Origin: a virus
Virus record (IMG/VR): IMGVR_UViG_3300027977_000099
Coordinates: 1-35,582 of that record
Length of the DNA: 35,582 nucleotides
Reading direction: 5' to 3' (one strand)
A program made the position numbers and the translations under genes. Of this stretch, positions 7,500 to 15,018 are shown piece by piece. How positions within the stretch are numbered: position 1 is the stretch's first letter; every line of letters starts with the position of its first letter. Below the pieces are notes generated by a model, which did not search any database, was not told where the DNA came from, and worked only from the letters and a program-made list of their open reading frames with translations.

Positions 7500-7624
7500 T
7501 ACGAATCCTCCCAATCATCGAGGTCTTCCTCGTCTAGGGCGTGCTTGTCGTAGTCGAGGTCATCTAATTCTACCTCTTCGTCCTCAAAGAGCGAAGGGTC
7601 TAACTCTGTCTCGAAATCTTCCAT
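7499..7624 (-). CDS. 41-aa very acidic protein
   Basis: The frame starts MEDFETELDPSLFEDEEVEL and ends LDDWEDS; about half of the residues are Asp or Glu. A good ribosome site (AGGAAGG) precedes the ATG, and its TAA overlaps the next ATG. It is the first gene of a chain otherwise made mostly of Lys-rich proteins, so it could neutralise or chaperone them, but that is inference. No family was recognised. Confidence 0.6.
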   Translation of the reverse strand: MEDFETELDPSLFEDEEVELDDLDYDKHALDEEDLDDWEDS

Positions 7625-7641
7625 CACAATCCTTCCTGAAA

Positions 7642-8754
7642 TTAAGACTCAGGATAATAAGGAATTACGTACTGCACACTGTTAATGAGGACCTTTAGAT
7701 ATCCAGCAGGTGTTGCTGGTAGAGCACTTGCTGCTCCTGCACTTCCGACAGTCGTCTGTGTGTCACCTGTTGCAAAAGCGGTTGATCCACTTGTTCCTTG
7801 TGAGCCAAGTGTTCCCTGGATACCGACAGTGCCTTGTACTCCTTGTACTCCCTGTGTTCCTTCAGTGCCTTGTGTACCTGTACCAGTTGCACCCTGTAAA
7901 CCAGATGCGCCTTGTGTACCTTCAGTACCTTGGCTACCAACTGTTCCTTGAGTTCCTTGCAATCCTTGTGCGCCAAGAGTTCCTTGAGCACCTTGCGTGC
8001 CAACTGATCCTTGTGTGCCGTCAGCGCCCTGCGCTCCAACTGTGCCTTGCGTTCCTTGAATAGCAGCGCCTTGTGCTCCCTGCGTTCCAAGAGAGCCCTG
8101 TACACCCTGTGCACCAGTTGATCCCTGTGTGCCTTGTATAGATGCGCCTTGAGTTCCTTGCGTACCCTGCGCCTGTGCAAAACCTGCACCAGCAGTTCCT
8201 TGAACACCCTGTACTCCACGGAATCCCTGTACACCCTGTGTACCTTGCGCTCCTAGATCTCCGTCAACACCTTTTGCGCCTTGCGCTCCTGTTGCACCTT
8301 GCACACCGAGGTGTCCTTGTGCACCTTGTGCACCTGCAGTTCCACGAGATCCCTGTACACCTTGAATACCTTGATCGCCATCATTTGCAGCAGTACCTTG
8401 TACACCTTGTACACCTTGTGCACCACTTGCACCAGATGATCCCTGCACACCTTGTGAGCCACGAGTTCCTTGTGTTCCTTGTGTTCCGTTATCGCCATCA
8501 ATACCTTGTGCACCAGCACTACCTTGTACACCCTGCGTTCCGTTAGTTCCGTTAGAGCCACCAGTACCTTGTGCACCAGTTGCACCACGAGATCCTTGAA
8601 CACCAGTACGGCCTTGTACACCTTGCGTACCTTGTGTACCTTCAAGACCATTGTCAGTCTCGATAGACTGCACACGAGTATTAAGGTCTTGAAGAGAGGC
8701 GTTGAGAGTTGTATCCCAATTTGCTTGGCCCCTAGTAGGTAGAGTGAATGTCAT
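7642..8754 (-). CDS. Collagen-like tail fibre protein
   Basis: This 370-aa protein has a short N-terminus (MTFTLPTRGQANWDTTLNAS), used by many phage fibres as the virion-attachment part, then about 285 residues of Gly-x-y triplets (GTQ, GVQ, GAQ, GSR), and a small C-terminal domain (TTVGSAGAASALPATPAGYL). The triplets predict a homotrimeric collagen-like triple helix. Proline is nearly absent, so stability must come from other residues such as Thr, Gln and occasional Arg/Asp. An AAGG ribosome site precedes the ATG. It is probably a shaft of a fibre or capsid fibre. Confidence 0.85.
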   Translation of the reverse strand: MTFTLPTRGQANWDTTLNASLQDLNTRVQSIETDNGLEGTQGTQGVQGRTGVQGSRGATGAQGTGGSNGTNGTQGVQGSAGAQGIDGDNGTQGTQGTRGSQGVQGSSGASGAQGVQGVQGTAANDGDQGIQGVQGSRGTAGAQGAQGHLGVQGATGAQGAKGVDGDLGAQGTQGVQGFRGVQGVQGTAGAGFAQAQGTQGTQGASIQGTQGSTGAQGVQGSLGTQGAQGAAIQGTQGTVGAQGADGTQGSVGTQGAQGTLGAQGLQGTQGTVGSQGTEGTQGASGLQGATGTGTQGTEGTQGVQGVQGTVGIQGTLGSQGTSGSTAFATGDTQTTVGSAGAASALPATPAGYLKVLINSVQYVIPYYPES

Positions 8755-8769
8755 GAGAGATTACCTTTC

Positions 8770-9375
8770 TTACAAGCCATACTCGCCAGTGCCGTAACCA
8801 TCAAGACCATATGCATTATTGGTATTGATAGTTGCAGCGCTCTGGTAAGGAAGTGATTGGAATTGCGGATCATTAACAAGTTCTTCAGCATTGACCTGGT
8901 TGCAGTCAATAGTGACCACTGAGTAGCGCTCTTTGTAGAGACCACGAGGAAGGACACGGGTAGGAACGAATACGAGGTCGTGGAATACGACACGGTCTTT
9001 AATATGCTGTGCTGGATCTGTAATCATTGCTGGAAGAAGTCTGTTGATATCTGCCACAGCAACTACTAGGCGCAATGTATCTGTGGTGTAGTAACCACGT
9101 TCATTCATGATGTTAGTACCACGTAATTGTTGCGCCATAATAACGGGCAGTTTGAACGGCTCATTCCAGCGGCGACCCTTGCCATCTTCCTGGTTGGAGA
9201 CGTCATAGACTGGGTCGACAAAGGTGTCATAGTCAGCAGCAAGGGCAGCATCATCCCAGAGCCACCAGTTGACCTCTGTACCTACAGGGTCACGGAGTTC
9301 GTCAACGATGCCTTCATCCATTGACATAGTCTCATAGTCGATCTTAAATCGACCCTGTACCTTGTTACCACGCAT
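8770..9375 (-). CDS. Virion structural protein of unknown function
   Basis: A 201-aa protein beginning MRGNKVQGRFKIDYETMSMD. No enzyme motif, coiled coil or membrane segment is evident. It contains LPRGLYKERYSVVTIDCNQ and a Gly/Tyr/Asn-rich end (NNAYGLDGYGTGEYGL) like the flexible tails of structural proteins. It sits between two fibre genes and is preceded by one copy of a 29-nt repeat (9390-9418). A neck or baseplate component is possible but not supported by a motif. Confidence 0.6.
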   Translation of the reverse strand: MRGNKVQGRFKIDYETMSMDEGIVDELRDPVGTEVNWWLWDDAALAADYDTFVDPVYDVSNQEDGKGRRWNEPFKLPVIMAQQLRGTNIMNERGYYTTDTLRLVVAVADINRLLPAMITDPAQHIKDRVVFHDLVFVPTRVLPRGLYKERYSVVTIDCNQVNAEELVNDPQFQSLPYQSAATINTNNAYGLDGYGTGEYGL

Positions 9376-9389
9376 GGTTAGGATTATCC

Positions 9390-9418
9390 CCTATCGGTAC
9401 TAAGAAAAAAGTATTAAG
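9390..9418 (-). repeat. 29-nt intergenic repeat, copy A
   Basis: On the minus strand this element reads CTTAATACTTTTTTCT then AG, AC and GATAGG, and lies 15 nt before the ATG at 9375. It matches copy B (14695-14723) at 26 of 29 positions. In both copies the TAA inside it is the stop of a reading frame. The GATAGG end may serve as a ribosome site, and the T-run may be a pause or slippage signal. Confidence 0.7.
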
Positions 9419-9473
9419 GGGCGACCTCTACTTCTACCCAAGAGACCGTCTCTTCATCTTGTTTATACTTTAA
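9414..9473 (-). other. Possible -1 frame extension or gene remnant (19 codons)
   Basis: Between two genes an open frame reads LKYKQDEETVSWVEVEVAP and stops inside the 29-nt repeat. It connects to the upstream gene (9470-9790) by a -1 shift in a run of six T just before its stop. It could instead be the tail end of a lost gene like the one at 14719-15018, which also stops inside the repeat. The stretch is short enough to arise by chance. Confidence 0.25.
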
Positions 9474-9790
9474 AAAATTAAAGCGTCGACTTCTTCTTCC
9501 GTGAGTGGAGTGCCTGACATGAGTTTAGCCTTAGCACTTGCTTTTAATGCCATCAATGGAGTGATTTTAGATTCCCCTGGTAAACCTTTTCCACTAGGGG
9601 CATTGACCAAAACTGCTGGATCATGTGCAGCAATTGAAGCCTCGGCCCAAGCAGCAGCCTCTGCCTCAGAGTCAAATGGGTCGCCGTTTGGGTAATCTGG
9701 TTGGAACTGGTACGGAACATCCTCATCGCCGTTAAAGATTCGAATAGCGAACCCGTTCTCGGCAGTATCTATCTCGTAACGTTTTGTCAT
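9470..9790 (-). CDS. Fibre-associated 106-aa protein
   Basis: This protein begins MTKRYEIDTAENGFAIRIFN and ends with ALKASAKAKLMSGTPLTEEE. The C-terminal module closely matches the end of the 77-aa protein at 11358-11591 (ALKESAKAKLVAGEPLTAEE), so the two share a domain. The middle is Ala/Glu-rich and likely helical (DSEAEAAAWAEASIAAH). It follows the Fn3-propeller fibre gene by 12 nt, the position where phages often keep small fibre-assembly proteins. That role is inference. Confidence 0.65.
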   Translation of the reverse strand: MTKRYEIDTAENGFAIRIFNGDEDVPYQFQPDYPNGDPFDSEAEAAAWAEASIAAHDPAVLVNAPSGKGLPGESKITPLMALKASAKAKLMSGTPLTEEEVDALIF

Positions 9791-9802
9791 TTCATGCCTT
9801 TC

Positions 9803-11329
9803 TTATGCGTAAGTAATTGCTTCAACGGTGTTGTCTCCGCCTGTAGTCATAAACATTCCATTGCCATACGCAGTGTAATTTACTGAACCATAGTTTGTTG
9901 CGCCTGCACGTGTGCGTTCTGTCCACGTGATTGCATCTGTAGAGTTCAATGAGTTCTTGAAGTTGGTTCCAGAAAGAATCAAGAACATGGAGCCCGCAAC
10001 CCCAGGGACTCGACCCATTGCGCTAGGCGCAGTCCTTGTTACCCAAGTAATTCCGTCTGTGGTTGTCTGGTAAGTGGCACTGCCCTGATGGGGAACAAAG
10101 AACACGGAGCCGTTCCATCCGATTCCTGGTCCGACATTGCTTGCTACGTTCATAGTCCTTGCAGTCCAAGTAATTCCGTCTGGAGAAGTCTGTGCTTCGT
10201 TGGATGTATTTGACACAGAAAGAAAAATACCGTTACCCCATGCCATGCCACCCCAGCCAGCGGCTGAGGTACCAGTTCTTGCAGTCCAGTTAGTTCCGTC
10301 TGTCGAAGTCTCGATGAGAGTCGTGCCATACCCTGTTGCAGCAAAGATTGACCCGTTCCAGACCATTCCAAAACAGTTCTTGGAGCCATAGGTCCTTGCA
10401 GTCCAAGTACTTCCGTTAGATGATGTAGCGTAATCGGAACCCCCACCTGGCATGACAATAATGGTGCCATTCCCAGTAGGATTTCTCCAGGAAGTAGCAC
10501 TGGGTAAAGTCCTTGCAGTCCAAGTATTTCCATCTGTTGAAGTCTGTGCTACGTCCTCGCCGTAGTTTCCAGGAGGTGAACCTGGGACAAAGAATTGTGG
10601 AGCGATGAATACCCCATTGGCAAACCACATTGAGTAGTTTTTGCCCGAAACCATAGAAGTCTTTGAAGTCCAATTACCAAATACAGGAGCAGCAAGGGGA
10701 GTTACAGAGTTAGAAACAGAAGAAGCCGCAGATGTTCCATTGGCATTAGTTGCTGTCATAGTAAAGATATAAGCCTGACCTTGAGCAAATGTTCCAGTAA
10801 CAGTAAGAGGAGTCGAAGAGCCCGAAGTAGATAGAGAAATTGAAGGACTACTTGTTACTGTGTAAGAACTAATTGCAGAGCCACCAGTAGCACCCTCTGT
10901 AAATGGCACAGAGACAGTAGTGTTATTTGTTCTTGTAACTGTACCAATAGTAGGAGCCTGTGGAACAGTTGTGGCTGTAATGCTATTAGATGCCGCTGTT
11001 GCTGCAGATGTTCCTGTTGTGTTACCGCCTGTTACAGTAAATGTGTAAGAGGTCTGACTTGCAAGACCAGAGACAGTTACTGGAGAAGTTGCTGCAGTTC
11101 CAGTAAGTGATCCTGGGTTACTTGTTGCTGTATAGGTAGTTACTGTTCCGCCTGTTGTATTGGGCGTAAATGCAACTGTAGCGGCGCCATTATTGTATGC
11201 ACGGCTAGTGCCTACGTTAGTTGCCGTACCTATAGTGGGAGCATCAGGTACATCCATGATTTCAGAGATAGCACTAGCGCCATCGGGGGTTCCCTCGATG
11301 CGCTCATCTTGTGCTCTGCGATTACTCAC
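9803..11329 (-). CDS. Fn3-stalk adhesin with Asp-box-like propeller
   Basis: This 508-aa protein has a short N-terminus, two fibronectin type III domains (about residues 27-118 and 122-212, each starting near P-APTIG), and a C-terminal domain built of six repeats of a TSTDGNTWTART-like motif. The motif resembles the Asp-box (S-x-D-x-G-x-T-W) of sialidase-type beta-propellers but is one residue shorter. The module probably binds host-surface sugar or protein at the fibre tip. Its stalk is closely related to the one at 15651-17156, which carries a different head. No catalytic residues can be assigned. Confidence 0.8.
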   Translation of the reverse strand: MSNRRAQDERIEGTPDGASAISEIMDVPDAPTIGTATNVGTSRAYNNGAATVAFTPNTTGGTVTTYTATSNPGSLTGTAATSPVTVSGLASQTSYTFTVTGGNTTGTSAATAASNSITATTVPQAPTIGTVTRTNNTTVSVPFTEGATGGSAISSYTVTSSPSISLSTSGSSTPLTVTGTFAQGQAYIFTMTATNANGTSAASSVSNSVTPLAAPVFGNWTSKTSMVSGKNYSMWFANGVFIAPQFFVPGSPPGNYGEDVAQTSTDGNTWTARTLPSATSWRNPTGNGTIIVMPGGGSDYATSSNGSTWTARTYGSKNCFGMVWNGSIFAATGYGTTLIETSTDGTNWTARTGTSAAGWGGMAWGNGIFLSVSNTSNEAQTSPDGITWTARTMNVASNVGPGIGWNGSVFFVPHQGSATYQTTTDGITWVTRTAPSAMGRVPGVAGSMFLILSGTNFKNSLNSTDAITWTERTRAGATNYGSVNYTAYGNGMFMTTGGDNTVEAITYA

Positions 11330-11357
11330 GGCGTCTCCTTAAAACTTTGGGGCGAAA

Positions 11358-11591
11358 TTAAATGACGAGAACTGCTGCTTCTTCTGCAGTAAGAGGTTCA
11401 CCAGCGACTAACTTAGCCTTTGCTGATTCCTTCAATGCTGCCTTTGCTGCTGCTTCTGCTTCTCGTGCTGCTTCTGCTTCGGCAAATGCTGCTGCATCTG
11501 CTTCCATCTGAGCGATCTCTTCGGCTGTGAGTTCTACGATTGACTCTTCGCCTGTTGAGCAGTCTACAATGACCTTAGTTGGAACTGACAT
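11358..11591 (-). CDS. 77-aa Ala/Glu-rich fibre-associated protein
   Basis: The protein starts MSVPTKVIVDCSTGEESIVE and is followed by a helical Ala/Glu/Lys stretch (about residues 25-60) ending SAKAKLVAGEPLTAEEAAVL. The end is shared with the 106-aa protein at 9470-9790. It lies between a fibre gene and a small tail protein gene and has a GGAGAT ribosome site. A coiled-coil assembly factor for neighbouring fibres is possible; the evidence is position and composition only. Confidence 0.65.
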   Translation of the reverse strand: MSVPTKVIVDCSTGEESIVELTAEEIAQMEADAAAFAEAEAAREAEAAAKAALKESAKAKLVAGEPLTAEEAAVLVI

Positions 11592-11634
11592 GTTTATCTC
11601 CTAAACGGGTTTGAGTTGTTAGTTTATCTTACTT

Positions 11635-11919
11635 TTATTCTTCTGTGCGGAGAACCCAGCGACAAGTTTCCTCGTCAAAGGCGTAATCTGCATGTGGCTC
11701 TAGACGAGGAGCAATGAATGCATCACGAGCCTCGTCGTAGTAGTATCCAATTCCCGCAAAATTCTTACGGATGTTTCCGTTGTATGAAGTTTGAATCCAT
11801 CGTCCACCAAGACCCAGATCATCAGCCAAGAACTCTTGACCACGATGCTCCTGGGCATTAGGAACTACTAGTACCTGAACGACTTCGTTACGATCATTTA
11901 CTTCTGCAAAATGTGCCAT
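11635..11919 (-). CDS. Conserved 94-aa phage tail-associated protein
   Basis: The protein begins MAHFAEVNDRNEVVQVLVVP and has WIQTSYNGNIRKNFAGIGYYYDEARDAFIAP followed by a conserved Trp near the end. This pattern (MAHFA-, -QTSYN-, -NYAGIGYTYD-, -DAFI-P) recurs beside fibre genes in many marine and freshwater phages, as I recall it. Its role is unproven, probably structural and fibre-linked. The preceding stop and its neighbour's ATG overlap (TAATG at 11919). Confidence 0.75.
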   Translation of the reverse strand: MAHFAEVNDRNEVVQVLVVPNAQEHRGQEFLADDLGLGGRWIQTSYNGNIRKNFAGIGYYYDEARDAFIAPRLEPHADYAFDEETCRWVLRTEE

Positions 11920-13292
11920 TAGATTGGATACCTCACAATTACTAGACCTGAACCGCCGTTTTTAGGTGAAGCAGGTGCATTACCTGCACCACCGCCACCA
12001 GAACCACCACCAGTGTTTGCAACACCTGCTCCTGATTCTTGAGTTCCATCATTTGATGCACCTCTACCACCGCCACCAGAACCTGCTGCACCTGCATTTG
12101 CTGCGGTGTCATTTGTTCCACCGCCACCGCCACCAGCAATAAACCCTGATACGCCAAGCCCGACTACTGATAACCAAGATGAATAGGCGTTAGTTCCAGC
12201 GCCACCATCGCCTGCTTTAGTAGTAGTTGCAGTTCCACCAACGCCACCTGCTCCGCCACCACCGCCACCACAGTGATTAACCCAGTTGCTAGGTCCGCCA
12301 TTCCCACCATTGTTACCTTGACCTGATGTTCCTGTGCCGCCAGTTCTATTGGCGGTATTAGTACTTACAAAATCGTATGCTGCACCACCACCACCTGAAC
12401 CACCGTTTTTAGGTGGTGACGCAACGTTGTTACCAACACCACCACCACCACCAACAGCAGCAGTTAATGCACCAAATTGTGAATTTCCACCTTGAACACC
12501 GTTACTAGTGTTGTACGCACCAGCGGCACCTGCTCCAATAGTTACTGTATAACCCGTAGTTGTTAATGAGTTTGCAGTTGAATAAGCAACACCGCCAGCA
12601 CCACCACCACCTGAGTATGGCCATCCGCCTGAACCACCACCTGCTACTACAAGTACATCACAAGACAATCCCTTTGCAGGGGTAAATGTTCCTGATGATA
12701 AAAATGCGTGGTACCAGTAAGTACCGTCAGTCATAATGGTATCGCCACCTGTTGCGTATGGCACGATTGCTGGGGTTGTACCTAACTTTGCTACGCCGTA
12801 GAGGTAGAAGGTTGAGTACTGGGCAAAGTTGTTTGATTGACCTGTCAAAGTAATAGATGTAATTGCAGAAGTGGTAGACCATAAACCTGCAATTAAATCT
12901 TGATACACACCACCTGATTGATTGCCTTCGCTTACACTGTCAATACTAAAAGATTTGTAATTACTAGAAGTATAGTTAGGAATGTATACTTCATTAGATG
13001 CAAAAGTAGATGCGTAAAGCACACCAACAGAGTTCATACCTATTCCCGTAGCACCTCCATTGGCGCTTGTTGCTGTGCTATCTCCACCTTCAAGAATTTT
13101 TGAGGAGTAAGTGCTAGTGGAACCATTGACAGTCAAACTTATTCCCTGCCATACACCACCAGCAACTTGTCGTGGACTGATTTTCAATACCAAATCAGTG
13201 TACCCAGTTTGGGGTATTCCTGAGAAGGTTACTGAGGATGCTCCCGCTGCTCCGACGGTGATTTTTTCTAGCAAAACGAAATTTGCACTCAT
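11919..13292 (-). CDS. Tail adhesin with jelly-roll-like domain and Gly-rich C-terminal domain
   Basis: A 457-aa protein. Residues about 5-170 form a domain beginning LEKITVGAAGASSVTFSGIP, shared with the next two upstream genes. Residues about 180-457 are extremely Gly-rich, with runs such as GGGGAGG, GGGGGG and SGGGGRGASN separated by short turns, ending in GSGLVIVRYPI. Similar Gly-rich tips are known in phage receptor-binding proteins, including T-even gp38-type adhesins with polyglycine II helices. The domain is thus a candidate host-recognition tip. The Gly-rich segment may instead be a flexible linker. Confidence 0.75.
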   Translation of the reverse strand: MSANFVLLEKITVGAAGASSVTFSGIPQTGYTDLVLKISPRQVAGGVWQGISLTVNGSTSTYSSKILEGGDSTATSANGGATGIGMNSVGVLYASTFASNEVYIPNYTSSNYKSFSIDSVSEGNQSGGVYQDLIAGLWSTTSAITSITLTGQSNNFAQYSTFYLYGVAKLGTTPAIVPYATGGDTIMTDGTYWYHAFLSSGTFTPAKGLSCDVLVVAGGGSGGWPYSGGGGAGGVAYSTANSLTTTGYTVTIGAGAAGAYNTSNGVQGGNSQFGALTAAVGGGGGVGNNVASPPKNGGSGGGGAAYDFVSTNTANRTGGTGTSGQGNNGGNGGPSNWVNHCGGGGGGAGGVGGTATTTKAGDGGAGTNAYSSWLSVVGLGVSGFIAGGGGGGTNDTAANAGAAGSGGGGRGASNDGTQESGAGVANTGGGSGGGGAGNAPASPKNGGSGLVIVRYPI

Positions 13293-13310
13293 AATATATT
13301 TATCCTTTCG

Positions 13311-13829
13311 TTAAGCGGCTGCGATGCCATAGAGATTGAATGTGCTGCCAGTTAAAAGCGTTCCAATATAAGGATAAATATAAATGCTAGAAATAGCAGT
13401 TGTGTTAGCAAATAGATTTGACGATGCTACTGTCCAATTTGTCGCTGTTCCTGCTCGAACTAAAATAGTTTTGTATGTCGTACTGTTTGCATAATTCATA
13501 ATTTCATATTTAGCCATACCTGAAAAATCACTAGGAAAGCCAGTAGAACCGCCATAATTATCAATTAGTATTCCTGAGCCGCCTAGAGCAGTTTGATTAT
13601 ATCTGCTAGAACTTGCTGCACTTCCATTACCAAGTAACCAAGTAGTTGAATAAACGCTTGATGTGTTGTTATTTGGTCGCATATATAAAGGTGTGTTATT
13701 GCTTAATGCAGCATTTACAACCAAAACCAAATCAGTATAGGTGCTAGGGATGCTTGAGAATGTAACAGATGCCTGTGCTGATGCAAGAGTCTCTGTAGCG
13801 ATTGCCTCGTATGTATTTCCTGCGGCCAT
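13311..13829 (-). CDS. Short jelly-roll-like fibre protein
   Basis: This 172-aa protein is essentially one copy of the domain found at the N-terminus of its downstream neighbour and the C-terminus of its upstream neighbour. It starts MAAGNTYEAIATETLASAQA, has VTFSSIPSTYTDLVLVV, and ends SIYIYPYIGTLLTGSTFNLYGI. The alternating hydrophobic strands and compact size suggest a beta-sandwich that could trimerise. It may be a minimal receptor-binding protein. Only 2 nt separate it from the preceding gene's stop. Confidence 0.7.
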   Translation of the reverse strand: MAAGNTYEAIATETLASAQASVTFSSIPSTYTDLVLVVNAALSNNTPLYMRPNNNTSSVYSTTWLLGNGSAASSSRYNQTALGGSGILIDNYGGSTGFPSDFSGMAKYEIMNYANSTTYKTILVRAGTATNWTVASSNLFANTTAISSIYIYPYIGTLLTGSTFNLYGIAAA

Positions 13830-13831
13830 AG

Positions 13832-14680
13832 TTAGTTCCCCTTAATTCCGTATAGGGCGAACTGTGTGTATTGAGCAAAGTCGCCTAATTCTAAAGTAAA
13901 AGTTAAAGAAGTTACAGCAGTAGTATTCATCCATAATCCAGATTGAAAACCAATATAACCACTTCCGTTGGCATCAAAACCATTTAGAAAACGCGCAGTT
14001 TTATTTTTAGAAGTATTAGCATAATCTAAAACGTCAAGTACTAAGGATGAAAAAACTGATGCAGTTTGATTTGCCGCTGGATTATCGTAAATATGAATGT
14101 AAGTCTGTGATGTAAGTGCTAATGCACTTGCAGAACTGCCATTGCCTTCTAATCTGTGACTTGCATAATTACTTCCGCTATCGCTGTTTAACCTTAAATA
14201 AACAGCGCGTGGACCAGAAGCGGCAGTTGAACGGGCAATGCCTCTAATCTGTAAATGCTGATATGTGCTAGGAATAGAACTAAATGTAATAGATGCTGCT
14301 CCACCTGCTCCTACCGTAGTGGTAGCAATAGAGTCATAGGCACCAGTAAGGAAGGATGTAGGAGTTACTGAAGAGGATGCAGCAGATGTAGCAGATCCTG
14401 TTGCATTAGAGGCTGTCACAGTGAAGGTATAGGCAGTTCCGTCGGTAAGGCCAGTAACATTTATAGGAGATGATCCTGTTCCTGTAATTCCGCCAGGTGA
14501 AGAGGTAGCGGTAAAGGTAGTTGCAGTTCCTCCAGTAACGGCTGCTGTGTAGGCTACAGTGACTGTACCTCCAGCAGTAGTATCTGCTACAGCGCCAATG
14601 GTAGGAGCATCAGGTACGTCAGCGATCGCAACACCACTCTTAGTGATGCTGGATGCATTTGCTCTCTTGATATTAGCCAT
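13832..14680 (-). CDS. Fn3-stalk fibre protein with jelly-roll-like head
   Basis: This 282-aa protein has a short N-terminus (MANIKRANASSITKSGVAIA), one Fn3 domain (about residues 22-110, PDAPTIGAVADTTAG to SSSVTP) and a C-terminal beta-rich domain (DSIATTTVGAGGAASITFSS to FALYGIKGN). The head is shared with 13311-13829 and 11919-13292; the stalk is shared with 9803-11329 and 15651-17156. It is preceded by copy B of the 29-nt repeat. It is probably a host-binding fibre. Confidence 0.78.
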   Translation of the reverse strand: MANIKRANASSITKSGVAIADVPDAPTIGAVADTTAGGTVTVAYTAAVTGGTATTFTATSSPGGITGTGSSPINVTGLTDGTAYTFTVTASNATGSATSAASSSVTPTSFLTGAYDSIATTTVGAGGAASITFSSIPSTYQHLQIRGIARSTAASGPRAVYLRLNSDSGSNYASHRLEGNGSSASALALTSQTYIHIYDNPAANQTASVFSSLVLDVLDYANTSKNKTARFLNGFDANGSGYIGFQSGLWMNTTAVTSLTFTLELGDFAQYTQFALYGIKGN

Positions 14681-14694
14681 AAGGCTTATTGTCT

Positions 14695-14723
14695 CCTATC
14701 AGTTCTGAGAAAAAAGTATTAAG
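14695..14723 (-). repeat. 29-nt intergenic repeat, copy B
   Basis: This element overlaps the stop codon of the 14719-15018 gene and lies 14 nt before the ATG at 14680. It differs from copy A (9390-9418) at only three of 29 positions. The conserved part includes TTAATACTTTTTTCT and GATAGG on the minus strand. Its conservation outside coding sequence suggests function or recent duplication. Confidence 0.7.
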
Positions 14724-15018
14724 CAGGCAATTCAATTGGCGTAAATTTAATTAATCCATCTTCTAGGGTTGCACCAGCATCTGACTCTTGGGCAGCGGCA
14801 AGCATTGCTGCTGCTGTGGTCTCTGTTACAGACCAGGCAGTCAAAGCGCTAGGGTTAATTGAACCTCTGAGCAGGTAGCAGTAGACCAGTGTTGCTGGGT
14901 CAGATACATCACCTGTAGCAAACACTGGCTCAATACGAACCTCATCATTATTTACAGTGGATGTAGGATCAGTACCTTCACCGTTTTCCCACTTTAACTT
15001 CCATGTGTAGTACTTCAT
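14719..15018 (-). CDS. 99-aa fibre-associated protein of unknown function
   Basis: The protein starts MKYYTWKLKWENGEGTDPTS and ends LIKFTPIELPA, with aromatic residues in the N-terminal third and an Ala-rich helix near residues 67-77. The start overlaps the preceding stop (ATGA). The stop lies in the 29-nt repeat. No known domain was recognised. Neighbouring genes are fibres, so a structural or assembly role is likely. Confidence 0.65.
   Translation of the reverse strand: MKYYTWKLKWENGEGTDPTSTVNNDEVRIEPVFATGDVSDPATLVYCYLLRGSINPSALTAWSVTETTAAAMLAAAQESDAGATLEDGLIKFTPIELPA

Noticed and set aside
7685-8742. Long open frames on both strands over the collagen repeats (also 21-25 kb)
   Set aside because: They are shadows of the GGT-ACT-CAG-like codon repeat: their proteins are low-complexity (VHKV, LVYL, STLC) with no start signals, and the collagen frame explains them.
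7642-8754. CRISPR-like or tandem repeat array
   Set aside because: The repetition has a 9-nt coding period without constant repeat-spacer units; it is collagen Gly-x-y coding sequence.
14695-14723. T7-type promoter (TAATAC ... GATAGGAGA)
   Set aside because: The two parts look like the T7 promoter ends, but the spacing is about 7 nt too long and the middle does not match; no phage RNA polymerase was seen in the window.
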